Positions 1 through 5,974 of a stretch of 5,993 nt of DNA are shown here, one piece after another. A program made the position numbers and the translations under genes. The stretch comes from an uncultured Pseudomonadota bacterium. Its GTDB lineage: Bacteria; Pseudomonadota; Alphaproteobacteria; CACZRW01. The stretch covers positions 1-5,993 of the forward strand of contig CACZRW010000006.1 of the NCBI GenBank assembly GCA_902783675.1. Direction: 5' to 3'. The notes below the pieces were generated by a model. It saw only the letters and a program-made list of their open reading frames with translations. It was not told the origin of the DNA and ran no database searches. Every line of letters starts with the position of its first letter. Position 1 is the first letter of the stretch.

Positions 1-913
1 AGATGAGTCGGACGGAAGCTTTACCGTCTTTCCTTCTACGATTGTGATTGTCACCAACATTGATGCCGATCACATGGATTACTATCACGACAATGACGCA
101 CTGAAAAAGGTTTTCTGCCAATTTGTAAATAATGTGCCGTTTTACGGGCTGGCGTGCCTTTGCATTGATTCGCCTTTCGTGCAAGAGATTATTCCTGCGG
201 TGGCGCGTCCCGTGCTTACTTACGGACTTAATCGTCAGGCGGATATTTCGGCTTTTAATATCCGTGCCAAGAAGGGAGAGCTTACCTTTGATGTAGCGGT
301 AAAGAACAGAAAAACCGATGAGGTCGACATTATAAAAGACTTCTATTTGCCTCTTTACGGCGAGCATAATGTTAAGAATGCTTTGGCGGCAATCGGAGTT
401 GCTTTGAAGCTTGATATTAATATCGATGTTATCAAGACGGCCTTGAAACATTTTGAAGGTGTCAAAAGGAGGTTTACCAAGATTGCCGAGGTCGGCGGCG
501 TAACGCTTATTGACGACTATGCGCATCACCCCGTGGAAATAGCTGCGGTGCTTAAGGGGGCAAGGAATGTGACGGACGGCAAGATAGTGGCGGTATGGCA
601 GCCTCATCGCTATTCCAGAGCAAAGACTTTGTTTTCGGGATTTTGCACGGCTTTTAATGATGCGGATGCGGTTATCGTGACGGATATTTACCCTGCCGGA
701 GAAGCCGCTATTGAAGGCATAAACAAGGAGTATATGGCAAACGGTATTACGACTTGCGGGCATAGAGATGTAACGGTGGCGTCATCGTTTGACGAGATAC
801 CTGCCCTTATTGCCGGCAAGGTGAAGCAAGGTGATCTTGTCATATTCCTGGGTGCGGGTAATATATCTTCCGCAGCATATAAAATGGTGAATAAGCTAAA
901 GGAGTTAATATAA
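1..913 (+). CDS. murC: UDP-N-acetylmuramate--L-alanine ligase MurC, 5' end missing
   Basis: Cytoplasmic ATP-dependent Mur ligase that adds L-alanine to UDP-N-acetylmuramate, the first peptide step of peptidoglycan precursor synthesis. The reading frame is open from base 2 and gives 303 visible residues; MurC proteins are usually about 460-480, so roughly 165 N-terminal residues (UDP-binding domain and the ATP P-loop) lie left of the window. Visible motifs, numbered from the first complete codon: DESDGSF at 1-7, TNIDADHMD at 18-26 (Mur ligase central domain), GEHNVKNALAA at 120-130, RRF at 156-158 at the start of the C-terminal domain, DDYAHHP at 171-177, WQPHRYSRAKTL at 199-210 and GAGNIS at 284-289. 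The DDYAHHP and QPHRYSR motifs separate MurC from MurD, MurE and MurF. An ATG-like start at 44 (GTG) is internal, because conserved sequence precedes it. The stop is TAA, three bases before murB. No frameshift is seen. Identification is secure. Confidence 0.97.
   Translation, partial: DESDGSFTVFPSTIVIVTNIDADHMDYYHDNDALKKVFCQFVNNVPFYGLACLCIDSPFVQEIIPAVARPVLTYGLNRQADISAFNIRAKKGELTFDVAVKNRKTDEVDIIKDFYLPLYGEHNVKNALAAIGVALKLDINIDVIKTALKHFEGVKRRFTKIAEVGGVTLIDDYAHHPVEIAAVLKGARNVTDGKIVAVWQPHRYSRAKTLFSGFCTAFNDADAVIVTDIYPAGEAAIEGINKEYMANGITTCGHRDVTVASSFDEIPALIAGKVKQGDLVIFLGAGNISSAAYKMVNKLKELI
898..904 (+). promoter_or_regulatory. Ribosome binding site for murB
   Basis: AAAGGAG inside the last codons of murC, 12 bases before the GTG at 917. 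The spacing is slightly long, but this is the best site near any candidate start. It suggests translation of murB is coupled to termination of murC at 911-913. Confidence 0.6.
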
Positions 914-916
914 ACG

Positions 917-1879
917 GTGTTTAACTTTTTAAAACGCTTTATGGGTAAGGAAAAAAAGGAGCATTTAATTGACTTTATGCCCCCGGTAAGAGGCGTTTTG
1001 AAAAAAGATTTTCCCTTGGCAAAGTTTACAAGGTTCGGAGTCGGTGGTCCGGCAGAGGTTTTCTTTGAACCGGCGGACGAGGCGGATTTGGTTTTCTTTT
1101 TATCAAGGGTGAGCGGCGTGCCTGTTACCGTAATCGGCAGCGGTTCTAACCTGCTTATCAGGGACGGAGGGATTCCCAACATAGTCATCAAGCTTAGCAA
1201 AAGCTTCAGCGGTGTAGAGGTAAAAGGTGAACGCATAATCGCCAAGGCCGCTACCATGAATGTTGAGATTGCCAAAGCGGCTTTAGATGCGGGGCTTTCC
1301 GGAATGGAGTTTTTGGCAGGAATACCGGGGAATATCGGTGGCTCTACACGAATGAATGCCGGCGCGGCAGGCTCGGACATTTCTACCATCATGGAATCAG
1401 CAAAGATGATAGATTCCTCAGGGCATATTCATCAAATCACCAAAGATGACCTTATCTTCAACTACCGCGAGACCACAATCCCTAACGGGTGGATTTTCTT
1501 GGAAGTAACGCTAAAAGGCATTCCTATGGAAAAGGGGATTATCGCCGAAAAAATGAATACCCTTAAAATAAAAAGGCAAGAAAGCCAGCCCGTTAATGTC
1601 AAGACTGCCGGCTCAACCTTTAAAAACCCCGAAGGATTGTTTGCTTGGAAACTGATAGAAAAGGCGGGGTGTCGCGGCATGAGAATCGGCGGAGCGATGG
1701 TCTCGGAAAAGCATTGTAACTTTTTGGTGAATACCGGAAATGCGACTGCTAACGATATAGAAACGCTGGGCGAGGAGATAAGGCGGCGCGTGCTGGAGCA
1801 TTCGGATATTGATCTTAAATGGGAAATTCGGCGCATCGGCGTTAAAAAACCGGAACAAAGCACCTTTGGAGGACGCTAA
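917..1879 (+). CDS. murB: UDP-N-acetylenolpyruvoylglucosamine reductase MurB
   Basis: Flavoenzyme of the cytoplasm that uses NADPH to reduce UDP-GlcNAc-enolpyruvate to UDP-N-acetylmuramate, the substrate MurC then uses. The protein is 320 residues, within the family range. FAD-binding signatures are TRFGVGGPA at 38-46, IGSGSNLLIRDGG at 73-85 and EFLAGIPGNIGGSTRMNAG at 131-149. Expected active-site residues are present: Arg184 in NYRET, the proton-donor Ser233 in GSTFKNP, and Glu303 in KWEIRRIG near the C-terminus. The compact length suggests the shorter, type II-like class rather than the longer E. coli type I; this is inference. The start is GTG at 917. In-frame ATGs at 941 (no good Shine-Dalgarno) and 977 (GGAG at 958-961, poor spacing) are alternatives, but the LIDFMPPVRG lead-in usual for alphaproteobacterial MurB begins at residue 17, which favours 917. 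The stop overlaps the ftsQ start by one base. Confidence 0.96.
   Translation: MFNFLKRFMGKEKKEHLIDFMPPVRGVLKKDFPLAKFTRFGVGGPAEVFFEPADEADLVFFLSRVSGVPVTVIGSGSNLLIRDGGIPNIVIKLSKSFSGVEVKGERIIAKAATMNVEIAKAALDAGLSGMEFLAGIPGNIGGSTRMNAGAAGSDISTIMESAKMIDSSGHIHQITKDDLIFNYRETTIPNGWIFLEVTLKGIPMEKGIIAEKMNTLKIKRQESQPVNVKTAGSTFKNPEGLFAWKLIEKAGCRGMRIGGAMVSEKHCNFLVNTGNATANDIETLGEEIRRRVLEHSDIDLKWEIRRIGVKKPEQSTFGGR
1868..1872 (+). promoter_or_regulatory. Ribosome binding site for ftsQ
   Basis: GGAGG in the last codons of murB, six bases before the ATG at 1879. The murB TAA and ftsQ ATG share one base (TAATG), an arrangement typical of termination-reinitiation coupling. Confidence 0.75.
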
Positions 1880-2712
1880 TGGTGCCCTCTTTAAAAAGAG
1901 AAAAAAGTGCTTCTCTTAAGCAGGTGTCCGGAAAAGCGAGAGTAAAAGCAAAATCAAAAGCAAGACCAAAAACCTTTGGTGCGGTGTTGCTTTGTTTGGC
2001 TTTTGTGGTTGCTTTGTTTGGCAGTGACTTTTGGCAAGCGGCAGAGGATAATTTTTTAGCCTTATCCCAAGAGATAAGCGACAAAACCGATGAAGTCCTG
2101 CGGCAATCGGGATGCACCTTGGATAAGGTTTTTATCAGAGGTTTAAAACATACCGATAAGCAAGACCTTGTGAAGGCTTTGCAGCTGAAAACCGGAATGT
2201 TGCTGACAAAGATTGATGTAAACCTTTTGCAAAGCAAGGTTGAAGCTATGCCGTGGGTCGAGTCGGCAGTGGTGCAAAGGCGCTTTCCCGATACGATAAA
2301 AATTGATGTTATTGAGCATATTCCAGTGGCGTTATGGCAGAAGAAGGGCCGCTATTATGTTATTACTTCAAAGGGGCTTGTTTTAGGCAAAGACGCCGGT
2401 ATATACGGGCTACAGGATTTGCCCGTAATAGTGGGCGACGGAGCGCCTTTAAAAGTGCCTGAATTGCTTTTACTCCTCTCGCAAAACAAGGAATTGTTCG
2501 CAAGGCTTAAAGGAGCGACTTTTGTGGGTAAAAGAAGGTGGAACATCATTCTTGATTCTTTGGATAAGGGGCTGGTCATAAAACTGCCGGAAAATGGCGT
2601 GGAAGCTGCCTTGCAACGACTTGAAACGCTCCAAGAAAAATACGCAATTCTTAAGCGCAAATTAACTTTAATTGATTTAAGATTGCCCCTAAAGCTGATT
2701 GTAAGGCTTTAA
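1879..2712 (+). CDS. ftsQ: Cell division protein FtsQ
   Basis: Bitopic inner-membrane divisome protein that bridges the cytoplasmic ring to FtsB/FtsL and the septal peptidoglycan synthase in the periplasm. The 277 residues follow the family plan. A basic cytoplasmic tail (1-31, many Lys and Arg in a KARVKAKSKARPK-type run) precedes one transmembrane segment at about 33-48 (FGAVLLCLAFVVALFG). A short linker leads to a POTRA domain at about 81-150, with the motif KVFIRGLKHTDKQDLVKAL and then MPWVESAVVQRRFPDTIKI at 124-142. The beta domain ends in IDLRLPLKLIVRL at the C-terminus, which matches the usual DLR-P-----VRL ending. FtsQ sequences diverge strongly, so the call rests on the POTRA motif, topology, C-terminal signature and position between murB and ftsA. 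The start at 1879 has a good GGAGG. A ddl gene would be expected upstream and is missing. The product looks complete. Confidence 0.93.
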   Translation: MVPSLKREKSASLKQVSGKARVKAKSKARPKTFGAVLLCLAFVVALFGSDFWQAAEDNFLALSQEISDKTDEVLRQSGCTLDKVFIRGLKHTDKQDLVKALQLKTGMLLTKIDVNLLQSKVEAMPWVESAVVQRRFPDTIKIDVIEHIPVALWQKKGRYYVITSKGLVLGKDAGIYGLQDLPVIVGDGAPLKVPELLLLLSQNKELFARLKGATFVGKRRWNIILDSLDKGLVIKLPENGVEAALQRLETLQEKYAILKRKLTLIDLRLPLKLIVRL

Positions 2713-2739
2713 AAACCTTGCTTTTGGCGGGTTTGGTTA

Positions 2740-2769
2740 ATGCTTTGTTTGTTAAAGGAGAACGATTAG
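2740..2769 (+). other. Possible leader mini-ORF before ftsA
   Basis: ATG at 2740 opens a nine-residue frame (MLCLLKEND) that ends in TAG at 2767-2769, directly against the TTG start of ftsA and in the same frame. It contains the ftsA Shine-Dalgarno. Its own ribosome site would be a weak GGCGGG at 2727-2732. Nothing shows that it is translated; a chance occurrence in a 57-base spacer is quite possible. Confidence 0.2.
2754..2760 (+). promoter_or_regulatory. Ribosome binding site that sets the TTG start of ftsA
   Basis: AAAGGAG nine bases before the TTG at 2770. There is no in-frame ATG or GTG between the preceding TAG (2767-2769) and the conserved VAVLDIGTSK nucleotide-binding motif. This site therefore decides in favour of the rare TTG start. 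Confidence 0.75.
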
Positions 2770-4017
2770 TTGCTGCAGAGTATTGTCCGCGAGAAATTGG
2801 TTGCGGTGCTTGATATCGGAACAAGTAAAATCTGCTGTTTGATTGCCAGAGCGGGAGCGAAAGGCGATGTGCAAATAATCGGGCAAGGCGTCAGTCGGTC
2901 TAAAGGTTTTAAAAGCGGCAAGATAACCGGCCTTAATCAACTTATAGAAACTATTCGCTCAGCGGTTGATTTGGCGGAGCATAACCTTAGCGAGGCAATA
3001 AAAAAGGTGACGGTCAATGTGTCCTCGCCTTCCTTACAATCCCAGCTTATCGGAGCAGAAGTGCAGCTGTCGCCCTATCCCATCGGCAACTCTGATGTGG
3101 AAAAGGTGCTAAACAGGGCTTTCGCTCAATTCCTTAACGAAAATGAACAAATACTTCACCGCATACCTCTTTCTTACAGCATTGACGGTGATGATGATAA
3201 AGATGACCCGAGGGGAATGGTCGGCTCTATCCTTGGCGCAGAGCTTAACATGATATCGTCCAACATGACGCCGGTCAGAAACATCTGCAACGCCGTTGAA
3301 AGCAGCTATATGCAAGTGGAAAATATGGTTGCCTCACCGCTTGCCTCTGCGCTTGCCGCGCTTACCGATGATGAACGGGAGCTTGGGTCCTTGATGCTTG
3401 ATATCGGCGCAGGCACGACTTCCATTGCGGTAGTGGAAAAAGGAAAGGTTGAATATGTCAGCACCATTCCTTTGGGCGGAGCGCACATTACCAGCGATAT
3501 TGCGCAGCTTTTGGCTATCGGGCTTGACAGAGCCGAGGAGCTTAAAACCCTTTACGGGCGCACCTTTACTTCGCCTACCGACGACAAGGAAATGATAAAT
3601 GTGATTCCCGTCGGTGAAAACGGAGACGGCGGGGCGGTGCCGATACCTAAGTCCGACCTTATCGCTATTATTCAGCCGCGAGTTTTGGAGATATTTGAAA
3701 AAGTTAAAGAGCGCCTTATCGAGGATAACTTTTACGACATTCCCAGTCGGCGTGTCGTGCTTACCGGCGGAGCAAGTCAGCTGCAAGGTATGAAAGAGGC
3801 GGCGGCTTTTGTCTTGGACGAAAGGCAGCCCAGAATCGGCTATCCCATTATGGAAGGCTTGCCGGACAACTTAGAGAATCCGGGATTTACGACGGCTGTC
3901 GGACTACTTAAATATGCTTTTGATTCTGCCAAGTTTGAGCAGAAAGCAGAGGTTGGATTATTACGTAAAACGGAAAAGTTTAGGAGGATTGGAAAATGGT
4001 TTTTACAGAGTTTTTAG
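2770..4017 (+). CDS. ftsA: Cell division protein FtsA
   Basis: Actin-like ATPase that anchors FtsZ filaments to the inner membrane and recruits later divisome proteins. The 415 residues match the usual length. In order: phosphate-1 motif DIGTSK at 15-20; the FtsA-specific 1C subdomain at about 80-165, including VTVNVSSPSLQSQ and SIDG...DPRGM at 137-150; phosphate-2 motif DIGAGTT at 211-217; IPLGGAHITSDIAQLL at 233-248; and adenosine motif VVLTGGASQLQGM at 329-341. The C-terminus FRRIGKWFLQSF (404-415) is the amphipathic membrane-targeting helix. An acidic run DGDDDKDD at 139-146 precedes DPRGM. The start is TTG, chosen because an in-frame TAG lies immediately upstream and a good AAAGGAG precedes it; TTG at 2797 would cut into the first motif. 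The last 22 bases overlap ftsZ, so the FtsA:FtsZ ratio may depend on coupled translation. Identification is secure. Confidence 0.96.
   Translation: MLQSIVREKLVAVLDIGTSKICCLIARAGAKGDVQIIGQGVSRSKGFKSGKITGLNQLIETIRSAVDLAEHNLSEAIKKVTVNVSSPSLQSQLIGAEVQLSPYPIGNSDVEKVLNRAFAQFLNENEQILHRIPLSYSIDGDDDKDDPRGMVGSILGAELNMISSNMTPVRNICNAVESSYMQVENMVASPLASALAALTDDERELGSLMLDIGAGTTSIAVVEKGKVEYVSTIPLGGAHITSDIAQLLAIGLDRAEELKTLYGRTFTSPTDDKEMINVIPVGENGDGGAVPIPKSDLIAIIQPRVLEIFEKVKERLIEDNFYDIPSRRVVLTGGASQLQGMKEAAAFVLDERQPRIGYPIMEGLPDNLENPGFTTAVGLLKYAFDSAKFEQKAEVGLLRKTEKFRRIGKWFLQSF
3982..3987 (+). promoter_or_regulatory. Ribosome binding site for ftsZ within the ftsA coding end
   Basis: A perfect AGGAGG hexamer eight bases before ATG 3996. 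In the ftsA frame it is exactly codons 405 and 406 (AGG AGG, Arg-Arg), part of the membrane-targeting helix. It supports the upstream ftsZ start at 3996 over the one at 4113. Confidence 0.75.
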
Positions 4018-5891
4018 ACGAAGAAACGGTCGACAAGGAAGAGTCTGCCCCTGTTTCTGCTTCTGCAAAGGACAAAAAAGAGAAAAACCTAAAGAAGGAG
4101 AAGGGAAAGCCTATGAATCTTAATATAGGTGTGCCGAAAGACGAGCCTATGCTTCTGCTGACCCCGAAAATATCCGTCATCGGAGTGGGCGGAGCGGGTG
4201 GCAATGCCATTAACACCATGATTGCCTCGGATTTAAAGGGGGCGCGCTTCTTGGTCGCTAACACCGATGCGCAGGCGCTTTCGCTTTCCTTTGCAGACTG
4301 CCGCATTCAATTAGGCTTGGAGACGACCCGAGGCCTCGGCTCGGGCATGAATCCCGCCGTAGGCAAAGCCGCCGCCGAGGAAGCTATTGATAAAGTTATT
4401 GAGGAGATTAAGGACTCTAACATGCTGTTCATCGCCGTAGGTATGGGCGGCGGAACCGGCACGGGTGCTGCTCCCGTCATTGCCAAAGCGGCGAAGGAGC
4501 TCGGCATTCTTACCGTGGGCGTCGTGACAAAGCCCTTTAACTTTGAAGGCAAGCGGCGCATGGAAATTGCGGTAAAAGGGATTGAGGAGCTTTCCAAGCA
4601 TGTTGACACCATCATAGTCATTCCCAACCAGAACCTGTTCAGGATTGCGACCGAGAAAACCAGCTTCTCCGATGCCTTCAAAATGGCGGACAATGTGCTT
4701 TACTCGGGCGTAAGGAACATCACGGATTTGATTATGGTGCCGGGGCTTATCAACCTTGACTTTGCGGATGTCTGCACGGTGATAAAGGAGATGGGGCGCG
4801 CGATGATGGGCAGTGGCGAGGCGGAAGGCGAAAACCGCGCCTTACTGTCTGCCGAAGCGGCCATTACCAACCAGCTTTTGGACGACAATTCCATGAAAGG
4901 CGCCAAAGGCATTCTTATCAACATCACGGGCGGCATGGACCTTAGCCTATTGGAAGTTGACGCGGCGGCCGAGCGCATTAAGTCCGAAGTTGACCCCGAT
5001 GCGAACATCATTATCGGCGCCTGCCTTGATCCTTCGCTTGAAGGCAAAATGCGCGTTTCGGTAGTGGCGACAGGCATTTCTTCCAAAAAGATGATAGACG
5101 AGCCGGTAGAAACTATGGCAGCGGATACTATCTTCGGCGCAAGGCTCGGTGGCTTTGCGCAAAGGACGACGACGGCGGCGACGGGCTCGGCACCTGCGCC
5201 TAAACCCTCTCCTATGACGACGCCTTTTACCGCGGCGAAAGAGGAACTGTCCAAACTGTTCACGGCGGCGAGCGAGACCGCTTTGTCCGAAGGCGACAGT
5301 GTGACGCTTGGCATTACCAAGGAAAATGTCGAGGTCACGATTGACAAAGCCGAGAAAGAGCCTCGGCCTCTGCCCCAAGCTTTTGCCGAGGACGAGACGG
5401 CGCCTGCCACGATTATCATTGACGACACGGCACAAAGCGGCAGCGATGACGATGACATGCCCATCATAGGCAGCTCGCAAGCCTTTGGCATCGGCACCGA
5501 ACCGATTATGACGATTTACGACGACGAGGACAAAGAGGGCATGGGCGAAATGGGCATCGGAGCGGTGCCTGACGATTACCGCGAGGAGATTGCCGAGCCC
5601 GAGCCCGAGCCCGCGGCAAAGCCCTATTCCGGATTATTTAAGCGAGTGACAAAGTTTACTTTGGGACGGCACGCAAAGGCGAAAGCCAAAGCCGCTACCG
5701 AGTCAGAGCCTTCGTCGGCGCCTGTTGCGCCTACGCCCTCTTTGAAAAGAGAGGCCATGCAGGAGGTGGATGAGGAAAGGGTGACAAGAGGCTCTTCCCT
5801 TGGGCTTGGCATTGCGGAAGGAACAGGTGACACCGGCCCAAGCGGCGGTGAGGACGACCTCGACATCCCCGCCTTTTTACGGAGACACTAA
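3996..5891 (+). CDS. ftsZ: Cell division GTPase FtsZ, with N-terminal extension and long linker
   Basis: Tubulin-like GTPase that polymerises into the division ring and recruits the divisome through FtsA. From ATG 3996 the protein is 631 residues, long for FtsZ (E. coli 383, Caulobacter about 508). Residues 1-39 are a charged Lys/Glu extension. The GTPase core runs from about 57 to 365, with GVGGAGGNA at 63-71, the tubulin signature GGGTGTG at 151-157 and the T7 loop NLDFAD at 253-258, keeping the catalytic Asp255 and Asp258. An acidic Pro/Ala-rich linker of about 250 residues follows (366-618). It carries one basic-hydrophobic patch, SGLFKRVTKFTLGRHAKAKA, at 545-564. The conserved C-terminal peptide DDLDIPAFLRRH closes the protein, so it is complete and should bind FtsA. 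The alternative start is ATG 4113 (Met40, MNLNIG), close to the usual alphaproteobacterial N-terminus. The linker codons are visibly more G+C-rich than upstream genes. Function is secure; the exact start is not. Confidence 0.96.
   Translation: MVFTEFLDEETVDKEESAPVSASAKDKKEKNLKKEKGKPMNLNIGVPKDEPMLLLTPKISVIGVGGAGGNAINTMIASDLKGARFLVANTDAQALSLSFADCRIQLGLETTRGLGSGMNPAVGKAAAEEAIDKVIEEIKDSNMLFIAVGMGGGTGTGAAPVIAKAAKELGILTVGVVTKPFNFEGKRRMEIAVKGIEELSKHVDTIIVIPNQNLFRIATEKTSFSDAFKMADNVLYSGVRNITDLIMVPGLINLDFADVCTVIKEMGRAMMGSGEAEGENRALLSAEAAITNQLLDDNSMKGAKGILINITGGMDLSLLEVDAAAERIKSEVDPDANIIIGACLDPSLEGKMRVSVVATGISSKKMIDEPVETMAADTIFGARLGGFAQRTTTAATGSAPAPKPSPMTTPFTAAKEELSKLFTAASETALSEGDSVTLGITKENVEVTIDKAEKEPRPLPQAFAEDETAPATIIIDDTAQSGSDDDDMPIIGSSQAFGIGTEPIMTIYDDEDKEGMGEMGIGAVPDDYREEIAEPEPEPAAKPYSGLFKRVTKFTLGRHAKAKAKAATESEPSSAPVAPTPSLKREAMQEVDEERVTRGSSLGLGIAEGTGDTGPSGGEDDLDIPAFLRRH
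4094..4100 (+). promoter_or_regulatory. Possible second ribosome binding site for a shorter FtsZ
   Basis: GAAGGAG 12 bases before the in-frame ATG at 4113. The purine-rich stretch also encodes the Lys/Glu-rich extension, so it may be a by-product of codon content. If used, it would give a 592-residue FtsZ without the extension. Confidence 0.3.
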
Positions 5892-5892
5892 A

Positions 5893-5927
5893 GAATGAGG
5901 AATGAGGAATGAGGAATGAGGAATGAA
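5893..5927 (+). repeat. Heptanucleotide tandem repeat (GAATGAG), four full units plus one variant
   Basis: Units at 5893-5899, 5900-5906, 5907-5913 and 5914-5920 are identical GAATGAG; the fifth, 5921-5927, is GAATGAA. The array begins one base after the ftsZ stop. Because seven is not a multiple of three, the TGA in each unit falls in all three plus-strand frames, so the array blocks any readthrough. There is no coding role. Confidence 0.95.
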
Positions 5928-5958
5928 TAAGTTTATAAGCTTATGAGCTTATAAGTTT
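5927..5958 (+). repeat. Octanucleotide tandem repeat (ATRAGYTT), four units
   Basis: Units are ATAAGTTT (5927-5934), ATAAGCTT (5935-5942), ATGAGCTT (5943-5950) and ATAAGTTT (5951-5958), sharing one base with the end of the preceding array. The units vary only at R and Y positions. The same bases form a near-perfect inverted repeat. Confidence 0.85.
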
Positions 5959-5959
5959 A
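5928..5959 (+). other. Hairpin just after ftsZ, possible transcript end
   Basis: Left arm 5928-5941 (TAAGTTTATAAGCT) pairs with right arm 5946-5959 (AGCTTATAAGTTTA): 14 continuous pairs, 12 Watson-Crick and two G-U, around a four-base TATG loop. It starts 36 bases after the ftsZ stop. Both flanks lack the run of T expected of a Rho-independent terminator (AAAATAAAATTC follows), so termination is only one option. mRNA 3'-end protection, or a mere by-product of the 8-base repeat, are others. Confidence 0.5.
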
Positions 5960-5974
5960 AAAATAAAATTCTTT

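Noticed and set aside
688..1392. Minus-strand open frame of 234 codons across the murC/murB junction
   Set aside because: It lies fully opposite two well-supported conserved genes, shows no recognisable domain, and its low-complexity Ser/Pro/Ala-rich translation is typical of an antisense shadow.
1879..1971. Cleavable signal peptide on FtsQ
   Set aside because: The basic N-terminal region is long (about 31 residues), no cleavage motif follows the hydrophobic segment, and the family uses an uncleaved membrane anchor.
2713..2769. Promoter for ftsA in the ftsQ-ftsA spacer
   Set aside because: A TTGCTT at 2718-2723 resembles a -35 box, but no acceptable -10 box occurs 16-18 bases downstream. 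Nothing else suggests a promoter.
3914..4123. Plus-strand 69-codon frame spanning the ftsA-ftsZ junction
   Set aside because: It overlaps both genes in a third frame, has no good ribosome site and no family resemblance; the FtsA C-terminal helix and the FtsZ start account for the bases.
4700..5497. Minus-strand open frame of 265 codons opposite ftsZ
   Set aside because: It is opposite the conserved GTPase core and linker; G+C-rich codons in ftsZ remove antisense stops. The product is Ser/Ala-rich without a motif.
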